From contig NZ_RAZT01000004.1 of the NCBI RefSeq assembly GCF_003626635.1, positions 372,001-436,000 on the forward strand: DNA of 64,000 bases, given 5' to 3'. Made by a program: the position numbers and the translations under genes. Origin of the DNA: Micromonospora musae. GTDB taxonomy: Bacteria > Actinomycetota > Actinomycetes > Mycobacteriales > Micromonosporaceae. Shown here piece by piece: positions 34,405 to 42,144 of the stretch. The first letter of the stretch is position 1; each line of letters begins with the position of its first letter. Below the pieces are notes generated by a model. It did not search any database, was not told the origin of the DNA, and saw only the letters and a list, made by a program, of their open reading frames with translations.

Positions 34405-35292
34405 GTGACCGTGCGGCTGCCGCCCCTCGACGTCCGACGGTGGGTGAACTCGCCACCGCTGACACCCGACGCGCTCGCCGGCCGGGTCGTCCTCGTCGAC
34501 ATCTGGGAGTACACCTGCATCAACTGGATCCGCACCGCGCCCTACGTCAGGGCCTGGCACCGCGACTACGCCGACCGGGGCCTCACCGTGATCGGCCTGC
34601 ACGCACCCGAGTTCGAATTCGGCAAGCACGCCGAGAACATCGACCGGGGCATCCGGGACCACCAGCTCAGCTATCCGATCGCGCTCGACGACGACTTCAC
34701 GGTCTGGTCGGCCCTCGAAAACATCGCGTGGCCGGCCCGCTACCTCTTCGACGCGGACGGCAAGCGCGTGGCCCGGTGGATCGGGGAGGGCGAGTACGAC
34801 CGGACGGAGGCGGTGCTCCGGCAGCTCCTGGTGGACCGGGACCCCGATGTCGAGCTGCCCTCGGTCACCCCGGAGGTGGCTACCTTCGCGGCGACCGAAC
34901 AGCCCTCGTACGCGGGCGTGACCGAGGAGACGTACCTCGGCGTCGACCGGCGGCTGCCGGGCGCCTTCGAGCTGACCGGCGACTGGCGCGGCAGCGGGGA
35001 CTACGTCGAACTCGTGCGCGGCGCCGGCGAGATCGCGCTGCCGTTCGACGCCGGTGAGGTGAACCTCGTCGTCGAACCCGGATCGTCCGGCCGGGCCGCG
35101 CTGCGGGTGCTGCTGGACGGGCGGCCGGTGGCGGACCGCGGTGGCGCCGACGTCGACGCGGACGGGGTGGTGCGCGTCGACCGGCCGGGCATGGTCCGGC
35201 TCGTCGCCGGCGCGGCGCGCGGAGACCACCTGCTCACCCTCGTCGCCGAGCAGCCCGGTTGCCGCGCATACGTCTTCACCTTCGGCCCCTGA
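34405..35292 (+). CDS. DipZ-C-like thioredoxin-fold protein with CxxW active site
   Basis: The 295-aa protein has an N-terminal redoxin/TlpA-type fold (residues about 20-150) and a beta-rich C-terminal domain like the carbohydrate-binding-type tail of DipZ proteins. The active site reads EYTCINWIRT where DipZ proteins have a CxxC, so the second, resolving cysteine is a tryptophan. GLHAPEFEFGKHAENI is the typical follow-on motif. No signal peptide or lipobox is seen, unlike exported DipZ. With one cysteine, disulfide exchange would need a partner thiol, or the protein may act as a peroxidase-like or binding protein. Confidence 0.78.
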   Translation: MTVRLPPLDVRRWVNSPPLTPDALAGRVVLVDIWEYTCINWIRTAPYVRAWHRDYADRGLTVIGLHAPEFEFGKHAENIDRGIRDHQLSYPIALDDDFTVWSALENIAWPARYLFDADGKRVARWIGEGEYDRTEAVLRQLLVDRDPDVELPSVTPEVATFAATEQPSYAGVTEETYLGVDRRLPGAFELTGDWRGSGDYVELVRGAGEIALPFDAGEVNLVVEPGSSGRAALRVLLDGRPVADRGGADVDADGVVRVDRPGMVRLVAGAARGDHLLTLVAEQPGCRAYVFTFGP

Positions 35293-35338
35293 CCGCGAGA
35301 GCGGCCGAGGCGCTCAGGCGAGCCTCATGAAACAGACC

Positions 35339-36154
35339 TTAGGGGACCCGGCCGACGGCACCCAGGCCGGCGCTACGCCGGGGGTCGTCGGCGAAGTACT
35401 GCGGGTCGTCCGGGGCGGGCCGCCACAGCGGTAGCCACACCACGCCTGGTTCGACGAGTTCCAGCCCGGCGAAGAAGCGCTCGAACTGCGACCGGCTACG
35501 CAGACCGAGCGGGGTCGTGGTGCGCCGCCGGTAGATGTCGTGGGCGACGTCGAGCTCGTCCTGGTCGTGCCGTACCTCGTCGGTGGTCGCGTGCGACATC
35601 ACGAGGTGGCTTCCCGGCGCGAGCGCCGCGCGCAGCCGGTCGACCGCGCCGTAGGCGACATCGTCGTCGGGCACGAAGTGCAGCACGGCCGCCAACAGCA
35701 GACCGACCGGCCGATCGAGGTCGAGCAGGGCGTTGACCTGCGGGTGCGCGAGGATGCTCGTCGGCTCGCGGAGGTCGCCGTGCACGGCGGCGGCCAGCTC
35801 GTTGCCCTTGAGGATCTCCTCGCTCTCCGCCACCGCCACCGGGTCGATGTCCACGTAGACCACCCGGGTCTCCGGCGCGATCTGCTGGACGATCTCGTGG
35901 ACGTTGCCCACGGTGGGGATGCCGGAGCCGACGTCGAGGAACTGCCGTACGCCGGACTCGGCGAGGTGACGTACGGCGCGCCGCAGGAACGCTCGGTTGG
36001 TCCGGGCCAGCTGTGGTCCCAACGGAAGCACCCGCATCATCGCCTCGGCGGCTTCCCGGTCGGCCGGGAAGTTGTGCGTGCCGCCGAGGTAGTAGTCGTA
36101 GATCCGGGCCGCGGTCGCCGGCTTCGCCTCGTTCTCGTCGCTCGTACCGACCAT
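35339..36154 (-). CDS. SAM-dependent methyltransferase, Methyltransf_19 (DUF574) family
   Basis: This 271-aa protein has the actinobacterial family pattern: ARIYDYYLGGTHNFPADRE at the N-terminus, SAM-binding motif I FLDVGSGIPTVGNVHE, the ribose-binding acid in VVYVDIDPVAV, and a late FFAGLELVEPGVV segment. The substrate of the family is generally unknown, and the genes are numerous and scattered in actinomycetes. ATG 36154 follows GGAGGGGA. It faces the redoxin gene tail-to-tail, with 46 bp between stops. Confidence 0.9.
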   Translation of the reverse strand: MVGTSDENEAKPATAARIYDYYLGGTHNFPADREAAEAMMRVLPLGPQLARTNRAFLRRAVRHLAESGVRQFLDVGSGIPTVGNVHEIVQQIAPETRVVYVDIDPVAVAESEEILKGNELAAAVHGDLREPTSILAHPQVNALLDLDRPVGLLLAAVLHFVPDDDVAYGAVDRLRAALAPGSHLVMSHATTDEVRHDQDELDVAHDIYRRRTTTPLGLRSRSQFERFFAGLELVEPGVVWLPLWRPAPDDPQYFADDPRRSAGLGAVGRVP

Positions 36155-36319
36155 GCCGGTCCCCTCCGTCGGTAGTGCGCGGTCCTCCGGGTCTCGCCCG
36201 CGCCGCCGGGCGTCAGGTCACCGGCCCCGCACGGACGTCCACAAGGGATGAACCGACACCCTACCGCCGGCTGCGTTCCGGCGCAGCCCCCCGGCGGCCG
36301 CTGCACCTGATACGCCGAA

Positions 36320-36345
36320 CGGCCGCCGGGAATCCCCGGCGGCCG
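36320..36345 (-). terminator. Hairpin behind the SDR gene
   Basis: CGGCCGCCGGG (36320-36330) pairs with the complementary arm ending at 36345 around a short loop, 28 nt beyond the SDR stop. It is also upstream of the methyltransferase promoter. Confidence 0.6.
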
Positions 36346-36372
36346 CTCGGCTCACGGCTGTGTCGACCGGGG

Positions 36373-37059
36373 TCAGCCGGCCAGGACCCCACCCTCGATG
36401 AAGAGTTCCTGCGCGTTGATGCCGCCGTTGCGCAGCAGGAAATCGGTCGCGTCGACGATCTCCGCCATCGTCACGAGCCGGCCGATCGGGGTGCGGGCGA
36501 CGTGCGGGTGGTTGGGCATGTCGCGCCACTTCGGGCTGTCACCGACGATGCCGGAGTGCAGCGCGTTGATCCGGTACGGCGCGATCTCGACGGCGAGGGT
36601 CTTCACCAGGCCGGTGAGGCCGGCGTTGTGGGTGGTGACCATCGTGGAGCCGGGGTACGGGCGGTCCTTGGCGACGCCACCGAAGAGCACCACCGACGCG
36701 CCGGGGCGGAAGCGGTCGCGCAGGACCCGCACCGTCTCGGCGTAGCCGACCAGCTTGATGGTCACCGAGGTGATCGCCGCCTCCAGGTCGAACGCGCCGA
36801 GGCTGTTCGGGGTCTGGCTGGTGGCGGTGATGACCAGGTTGTCGACCTCGGTGACGTCGCCGAAGGCGGCGGCGATGGTCTCCGGTCGGGAGAGGTCGGC
36901 GCCCAGCCCTCGGGTCGCGCCGCCGATCTCCGCGGCGACCTCCTCGGCGCGCGCCTTGTCCCGGCTGGTGATGACGACGGTGTCCCCGCGGTCCGCGAAG
37001 TGCTGTGCGATGGCCCGGCCCAGCCCGTTGCTGCCGCCGACGATGATGGACGTGCTCAT
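36373..37059 (-). CDS. Short-chain dehydrogenase/reductase-like protein lacking catalytic Tyr and Lys
   Basis: This 228-aa Rossmann protein binds NAD(P) through GGSNGLGRAIAQHFA and TSRDKAR. Where classical SDRs have YxxxK followed by Ala, the aligned segment reads STMVTTHNAGLTGLVKTLAV, placing Val at the Tyr position and Asn at the Lys position. The following helix and the NALHSGIV region are otherwise SDR-like. It may be a non-catalytic cofactor-binding protein or use other residues. ATG 37059 was chosen because GGGAGG lies upstream; a GTG at 37077 is in frame. Confidence 0.83.
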   Translation of the reverse strand: MSTSIIVGGSNGLGRAIAQHFADRGDTVVITSRDKARAEEVAAEIGGATRGLGADLSRPETIAAAFGDVTEVDNLVITATSQTPNSLGAFDLEAAITSVTIKLVGYAETVRVLRDRFRPGASVVLFGGVAKDRPYPGSTMVTTHNAGLTGLVKTLAVEIAPYRINALHSGIVGDSPKWRDMPNHPHVARTPIGRLVTMAEIVDATDFLLRNGGINAQELFIEGGVLAG

Positions 37060-37180
37060 TGGCCCTTTTCCTCCCACCGGTCATCTCTTGATCGGCAATT
37101 ACCGACAGTAGCGCGGCGGCGTTCGGGATCCGCTCCGGGATGCCGGGCGAGCGCGCGGTCCCGCGGCCGGTGGTGGCCGG

Positions 37181-37339
37181 GGTCACACCGACTTCTCGTG
37201 GCGCGGCGAGGAGACCCCGGCGCTGCTGGAGCCGCCGTACCACACGCCGGAGGACACCATCGCCAAGAACATCAGCCTCGAGCGGCTGCAGGTGTCGCTG
37301 GAGCTGATCGGTTGCGCCACCTACGCGACCGCCCGCTGA
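37181..37339 (+). pseudogene. C-terminal remnant of an M28-type aminopeptidase
   Basis: In frame to the TGA at 37337-37339 the sequence reads GHTDFSWRGEE...PYHTPEDTIAKNISLERLQVS, ending in LIGCATYATAR. The pattern YHTPEDTIAKN resembles the late His-containing segment of secreted M28 aminopeptidases (YHxxxDTxxN). No start codon, signal peptide or upstream catalytic domain exists; the 100 bp before it do not continue the homology in one frame. A terminator hairpin still follows. It looks like the tail of a deleted gene. Confidence 0.6.
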
Positions 37340-37341
37340 AC

Positions 37342-37381
37342 GTTCCGCCCGTGGTGCCGGAGCTGGCGCCACGGGCGGAAC
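37342..37381. terminator. Shared convergent terminator
   Basis: A perfect 13-bp stem (GTTCCGCCCGTGG at 37342-37354 with 37369-37381) lies between the M28 remnant on the plus strand and the stop of the minus-strand gene at 37397. It can serve both. Confidence 0.7.
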
Positions 37382-37396
37382 CCGGGATTCCGGCGG

Positions 37397-38068
37397 TCAG
37401 TCGAGCACCGACTCTCCGCCGGGATAGGCGAACGACGAGCGCGGCGAGTAGAAGCCCCAGACGACCTCCAGCGGATCGGCCGGGCGCAGCGCGTACACCG
37501 GGTGCTCGGGCTCGAGGAACTCCAGCGACTCCACCTCGAAGGGGTCGACCGGCTCCGCCACGAAGGGGTAGTTGCCGCTGACGAAGGCGCCGTCGACCCG
37601 GGTGAGGTAGCGCAGCTGCCCCCGGTTCACCGCGTCACCGGTGCGCCCGACCCGGGCCGTCGCCCTGATCACGGGCACGCCGTCCGCCTCGGTCGTGGCG
37701 ACCAGCCGCTTGCCCCGTACCTCGATGGTGGTGGTCCCCGCCGTCGCGGGCACGCCGCGGGCGGTGGCGTACGCGCGGACGACCGGGCTCGAGTTGAAGT
37801 AGTGCGTCCACCAGCGACCGGGAGTGATCCCGTCGGGGGCGTCGACCCCGGAGAGGTCCGGCCCGATGTACGTCAGCGAGTAGGCGCCGAAGCCGGAGGT
37901 CTGCCCCGGGTCGTCGACGACGTACTGGTTCATGAAGACCTGCCGGTTCGGTGCGGGCTTCAGCCCGTCGGGCACGAGCGCGGCCACGGCCTCGGGGTCG
38001 GCGGGCGTCCACCCGAAGTAGAGCATCCTGCTGTTCACGACGAGCTGCGGAGCGACGAGTTCGGTCAC
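37397..38068 (-). CDS. Acetoacetate decarboxylase-like protein
   Basis: The 223-aa protein begins GTG 38068 (VTELVAPQLVVNSRMLY). It has the layout of ADC-family proteins: LYFGWTPADPEAVAALVPDG near the N-terminus, then FMNQYVVDDPGQTSGFGAY and a late NYPFVAEPVDPFEVESLEF. In true acetoacetate decarboxylase a lysine pair forms the Schiff base. Here a GKRL segment at mid-protein is a candidate, but I cannot align it with certainty, so the activity may differ. Family assignment is moderate. It is separated by 182 bp from the ROK kinase and seems to be a single unit. Confidence 0.55.
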   Translation of the reverse strand: MTELVAPQLVVNSRMLYFGWTPADPEAVAALVPDGLKPAPNRQVFMNQYVVDDPGQTSGFGAYSLTYIGPDLSGVDAPDGITPGRWWTHYFNSSPVVRAYATARGVPATAGTTTIEVRGKRLVATTEADGVPVIRATARVGRTGDAVNRGQLRYLTRVDGAFVSGNYPFVAEPVDPFEVESLEFLEPEHPVYALRPADPLEVVWGFYSPRSSFAYPGGESVLD

Positions 38069-38250
38069 GAGGGGTCCCTTCCGCGTGGCATCGATCTGTA
38101 GTCGCGACGCTACGGAGGGGTCACCCGGCAGACAACGACGGATTGCCGACATGCGACGGTCCGGTGCGACGCCGTCCGGCGCGGCTCGACCGGTGTCCCG
38201 GCCGGGGCGACGAGCGACGCCCGCCCCGGCCCGGATCCGGTGATCCGCCG

Positions 38251-39216
38251 TCAGTCGGTGGGAGGCACCTGCTCGGGGGCGCCCCAGCCGTCCGGAACGG
38301 GCAGACCTGCCTCCCGTCGGGCCAGCACTGCCGCGCCGATCTGTGCGGCCTGGGCGCCGAAGGCGGAGCGCAGCACCGGTGGCGGCGTCCGCCAGGCGAG
38401 GGCCGCCCGGAGGGCGTCGCATACCGGGTCGAAGAAGAGCGCGCCCGCGTCGGCCAGCCCGCCACCGAGCACGATGCGAGCCGGGTCGATGGTCAGGGTG
38501 AGAGTGGCCAAGGCGGTCCCCAGGGCCCGGGTCGCGTCGTCCCACACGGTGCGGGCCACCGGATCGGTGGCCACCGCGTCGGCGATGGCCCGACTGTCCA
38601 GTCCGGACGTTCCGCCGGCCCGGGCGTAGCGGCGGGCCAGGCCGCCGGCGGAGGCGTACACCTCCAGGCACCCCCGCTGGCCGCAGGTGCAGGGCTCCCC
38701 ACCCGGGTAGACCGGGATGTGGCCGACCTCGCCCGCCGAGGCGGTCGCGCCGGAGACCGGCACGCCGTGCACCACCACGGCCGCGGCGATGCCGGTGCCC
38801 AGCGGCAGCAGCAGGAAGTTGTCGAGTCCGCGGGCCGCCCCGCCCACCGCCTCGGCGACGCCGGCCGCGCGCGCGTCGTGCCCGACCGCGACCGGAAGTT
38901 CGAGGTCGTCGCCGATCAGGGCGCGCAGCGGCACGTTGCGGAATTGGAGGTTGGCGGCGTACCGCACCACCCCCTCGACCTCGTCGACGAGGCCCGGCGT
39001 GACCACCCCGATCGCGGCGGGGGTGACGCCGAGGGCGAGCGCGTCGTCGCGCAGCCGGCGGCAGAGCGACCGGACCGCCTTGACCGGGTCGTCGTCCGCC
39101 TGCGACGGCACGACCAGCGAGTGCCGGATCTGGCCGTCCTCGCCGACCACGGCGCCCTTGATGGTCGTCCCTCCGACGTCGACGGCGAGGACGCACTGCT
39201 CTTCGGGTCGGGTCAC
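38251..39216 (-). CDS. ROK-family sugar kinase
   Basis: The 321-aa protein has the N-terminal ATP-binding motif AVDVGGTTIKGAVV and the ROK zinc site CTCGQRGCLEVYASAGG, preceded by GEVGHIPV with the conserved His. The catalytic-Asp region is VGHDARAAG. There is no N-terminal helix-turn-helix, so it is a kinase and not a regulator. Likely substrates are glucose, N-acetylglucosamine or N-acetylmannosamine. GTG 39216 lies only 4 bp after the stop of the MlrC gene, so it is the third gene of the rok-regulator/mlrC/kinase operon. Confidence 0.9.
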   Translation of the reverse strand: MTRPEEQCVLAVDVGGTTIKGAVVGEDGQIRHSLVVPSQADDDPVKAVRSLCRRLRDDALALGVTPAAIGVVTPGLVDEVEGVVRYAANLQFRNVPLRALIGDDLELPVAVGHDARAAGVAEAVGGAARGLDNFLLLPLGTGIAAAVVVHGVPVSGATASAGEVGHIPVYPGGEPCTCGQRGCLEVYASAGGLARRYARAGGTSGLDSRAIADAVATDPVARTVWDDATRALGTALATLTLTIDPARIVLGGGLADAGALFFDPVCDALRAALAWRTPPPVLRSAFGAQAAQIGAAVLARREAGLPVPDGWGAPEQVPPTD

Positions 39217-39220
39217 GCGA

Positions 39221-40690
39221 TCACCCGGTCACCACGGTGAGGTCCGCGGTGAAGTCGCGGTCCAGCGGGAACATCGGCCGCAGCACGTTCTGGTACGGCA
39301 GCCGCAGGAGGTCCTGGTCGACGCCGCCCGGTGTGAGGGCCAGTCGCCAGTCGCCGGCCGCGTCGAAGAGTTCGGGCTCGAGATAGCCGATCTTCACCAC
39401 GACGAGGTCGACCTGGTCGACCGCGATCCCCAGTCGTGCGTAGGAGCTCAGCAGGCGGTACTGCATCCGGCGGGACGTGACGAGGACACTGACACCGCCG
39501 ACCCGTACGCTCGCGCACCGCCCGCCGTCGGGGTCGTCGGCGACCGCCTCCAGGATCCCGTCGAGGGGCAGCGGCCCCGGGTCGCGGGAGTCGATCCGCC
39601 CGCCCACCGTCACCCGGACCGGTGCGCCGAGCGGCTGGTCGGCGATCTGCGCCACCGCCTCCGGGTCGACCAGCGAGGCGAAGACGGCGCGGCGGGAGCC
39701 GTCGCGCAGCTCCGGGCGGGCCAGCATCCGTTCGAGGGCGAAGGTGACGTCGTCGGCGCCGCCCGCGCCGGGGTTGTCGCCCGAGTCGCTGATGAAGAAG
39801 GGTCGCCGGGCCGGGTCGGCGACCGCGGCCAGGGCGGTGTCGAGGCACTCGTCCATGGTGCCGGTGGGGGCGACGAAGGCGAACTCCTCGCGGGCCTCCC
39901 AGAAGTGGCCGCCGATCTCACGCGCCGCCTCGGCGGTGGCGTCGGCGTCGGTGCCGGTGACCACCACCGCACCCTGACAGCGCGGCTGGTCGGCCCAGGC
40001 GAACCCGATCCAGATCGCCGCGTCGACGATGCCGTCGCGCGCCTCGACCTCCGGGATCCGCGCGTAGAGTCCCCGGGCCGGCTCCTCGCGGGTGCTGGTC
40101 ATCTCGCCCGGCAGCAGGATCGGCACGTGGACCAGAGCCTTGTGCGGGCGCTGCCGCCGGCGCAACGCCTCGACCAGGTTCCGGGCGGCGCGCTCGCGGG
40201 TCTCCCAGACGTCGACGTGCGGTGCCGTGCGGTAGCAGGTGAGCAGGTCGCAGGCGTCGAAGAGCACCTTCGAGACGTTGCCGTGCAGGTCCATCGCCGC
40301 GGAGACGAACGGCTCCGGCCCGATCGCCGAGCGGACGGCGGTGACCAGTTCGCCCTCCGCGTCGTCGAGCCCGACGACGCTCATCGCCCCGTGGATGTCG
40401 AGCAGCATGCCGTCGAGCGGGCCGGCGGCGGCGAGCTTCTCCACCAGCTCCGTGGCCCAGGCCTGGTACGTCGCCGGCTCCACCGCACCGCCGGGCAGGG
40501 CCCGGGCGTGCACGAGCGGGATCCACTCGACGTCGATCGCCCAGGGGCGGGCGGGGGAGAGCCAGTCGTATCGGGCCAGCAGCGCGCCGCCCCGAGTGAC
40601 CTCGAAGTCGTCGGCGCTGCTCAGGTGGGGCGAGAAGGTGCTGGACTCGATGTGGATTCCGCCGATGGCGATGCGGAGTGGGCGTGGCAC
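39221..40690 (-). CDS. M81-family metallopeptidase (MlrC-like)
   Basis: This 489-aa protein shows the M81 pattern: IAIGGIHIESSTFSP at the start with a conserved His-x-Glu, LLDIHGAMSVVG, AMDLHGNVS and CYRTAPHVDVWET. These carry zinc-ligand candidates. The C-terminal MlrC domain contains SDSGDNPGAGGADD and ends with RPMFPLDRDF. MlrC was named for hydrolysing linearised microcystin peptides, but most homologues have nothing to do with microcystin and their substrates are unknown. GTG 40690 follows GAGGAG. It sits 13 bp after the ROK regulator and next to a peptide-type transporter, so a peptide-like or amino-sugar conjugate substrate is plausible. Confidence 0.9.
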   Translation of the reverse strand: MPRPLRIAIGGIHIESSTFSPHLSSADDFEVTRGGALLARYDWLSPARPWAIDVEWIPLVHARALPGGAVEPATYQAWATELVEKLAAAGPLDGMLLDIHGAMSVVGLDDAEGELVTAVRSAIGPEPFVSAAMDLHGNVSKVLFDACDLLTCYRTAPHVDVWETRERAARNLVEALRRRQRPHKALVHVPILLPGEMTSTREEPARGLYARIPEVEARDGIVDAAIWIGFAWADQPRCQGAVVVTGTDADATAEAAREIGGHFWEAREEFAFVAPTGTMDECLDTALAAVADPARRPFFISDSGDNPGAGGADDVTFALERMLARPELRDGSRRAVFASLVDPEAVAQIADQPLGAPVRVTVGGRIDSRDPGPLPLDGILEAVADDPDGGRCASVRVGGVSVLVTSRRMQYRLLSSYARLGIAVDQVDLVVVKIGYLEPELFDAAGDWRLALTPGGVDQDLLRLPYQNVLRPMFPLDRDFTADLTVVTG

Positions 40691-40703
40691 GGGTGGTGGC
40701 TCC

Positions 40704-41849
40704 TCAGGAGAGTCGTACGTCAGCGGTCGTGCGCAGCAGGTGCCCGAGGCCGACCAGGGCCGCGTCCGGGCCCGCGATGCTGGCTTCGATGGTCAGGGAC
40801 TGGGTCATGGAGGGTAGGCAGCGTTCGTAGAGCATTCCGCGGGTCGCGGCTACGTAGACGTCGAGGCTGGAGAGGGCGCCGCCGATGACGACGCTGTCGG
40901 GGTTGAGGAAGTTGACCAGGCCGGAGAGGGCCACCCCGAGCAGCCTGCCGGCGTGGCGCACCATGGTCACCGCGGTCGGGTCGGCGTCGCCCACCGCCGT
41001 CACGATCTCGGCGACCGTGGTCGCCGACGACCCCTGCTCGGCCAGCTCGCGGGCGAGGGCCGCGCCGCTGGCGACGGTCTCCAGGCAGCCCCGGCTGCCG
41101 CAGGAGCAGTGCCGCTCGCCGCCCTCCGCCACGGGTACGTGGGTGACGTCGCCGCTGAGCCCACGACCGCCGCGGTAGATCTGCCCGCCGCTGACCAGGC
41201 AGGCGCCGATGCCGGTACCGGCCTTCACGTAGATCATGTCGCCGGCCACCCGGCTCCGGGTGACGTACTCGCCGATGGCCGCCGCCTTGGCGTCGTTGTC
41301 GACGACCACCGGCACCTGGAAGCGGGCGCTGAGGTCGGCCCGCGCGTCGACACCGCTCCAGCCGGGCATCCGGGCCGGTCCGACCAGGCGCCCGTGCGGG
41401 AACTCGACCGGGCCCGGCAGGGCGACGCCGACGCCGAGCAGCGGCTCGCCGGGCGCGGACGCCGACCGGAGTCGCGTGACCGTCGCCGCGACGACGTCGA
41501 AGACGTCGCCGGGGCCGGCGGCGATGTCGATCGCCACCTCCTCGGTGGCGCGGAGCCCGCCGCCGGGCGCGCACAACCCGACCCGGGCGTGCCGGCCGCC
41601 CAACTCCGCGACGGCGAGGAACCCCTCGGCCTCCCGCAGTCGCAGGATCCGGGGGCGACGCCCGCCGGTGGACCGACCCACGCCCTCCTCCAGGATCACG
41701 CCCTCCTCGAGCAGCCGGCGCACCACCGTCGTGACGGTCGAGGGGGCGACCTGGAGCGCCTCGATGAGGTCCGCGCGCGAGCTGGCCGCACCGCTGGCCA
41801 GCAGGTGAAGCGTCTGATCACGCAGAGTGGCGGAGATCGGTGCTTCCAA
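40704..41849 (-). CDS. ROK-family transcriptional regulator
   Basis: The 381-aa protein has an N-terminal winged helix-turn-helix (SSRADLIEALQVAPSTVTTV, then RRLLEEGVI) fused to a ROK domain with the zinc site CSCGSRGCLET and sugar-binding GDVTHVPVAEGG. The chosen start is TTG 41849, because AAGGAG lies 7 nt upstream; longer in-frame versions lack a ribosome site. It is the first gene of its operon and divergent from an ABC transporter, so autoregulation and control of the transporter are both likely. Its effector should be the sugar or amino sugar handled by the locus. Confidence 0.91.
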   Translation of the reverse strand: MEAPISATLRDQTLHLLASGAASSRADLIEALQVAPSTVTTVVRRLLEEGVILEEGVGRSTGGRRPRILRLREAEGFLAVAELGGRHARVGLCAPGGGLRATEEVAIDIAAGPGDVFDVVAATVTRLRSASAPGEPLLGVGVALPGPVEFPHGRLVGPARMPGWSGVDARADLSARFQVPVVVDNDAKAAAIGEYVTRSRVAGDMIYVKAGTGIGACLVSGGQIYRGGRGLSGDVTHVPVAEGGERHCSCGSRGCLETVASGAALARELAEQGSSATTVAEIVTAVGDADPTAVTMVRHAGRLLGVALSGLVNFLNPDSVVIGGALSSLDVYVAATRGMLYERCLPSMTQSLTIEASIAGPDAALVGLGHLLRTTADVRLS

Positions 41850-41986
41850 GATGTCTCTCCTTGCTCGGGCGGTCCTCCGGCGGCGCTGCCCAGTGTGTCG
41901 CAGGGCCAAAGCAAGGTTGCGCTCCGGAGTCCGCGCGGGAGAGCATCTTTCGATGCCTCGCCGACTTCGATCATAACCCGGCGAAA

Positions 41987-42042
41987 GTCAGCGAATAAAG
42001 AGGGAACTTTTCGTTGACTCAGAACTTCGGCATGGATAGATT
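41987..42042 (+). promoter_or_regulatory. Transporter promoter with overlapping operator-like inverted repeat
   Basis: TTGACT (42014-42019), a 17-bp spacer and TAGATT (42037-42042) form a near-consensus sigma-70-type promoter. An imperfect inverted repeat at 41987-42018 (GTCAGCGAATAAAG against GTCAACGAAAAGTT read on the other strand) ends on the -35. ROK repressors bind AT-rich inverted repeats of this sort. The site lies between the divergent ROK regulator and the ABC transporter operon and could control both. Confidence 0.68.
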
Positions 42043-42144
42043 CTCCGCGTTGATCGTCGAGGATCGGCACCAGGCGGCGGTACCTGTGGCAAAGCCGCCG
42101 GCGCCCGGAGACGCGGGGCACGTGCACATCAATCGAGGAGACTC

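Noticed and set aside
37060..37180. Possible start of the M28 peptidase frame upstream of 37181, for example ATG 37140.
   Set aside because: The ATG there is in another frame and the translated sequence shows no peptidase motif, so only the tail is annotated.
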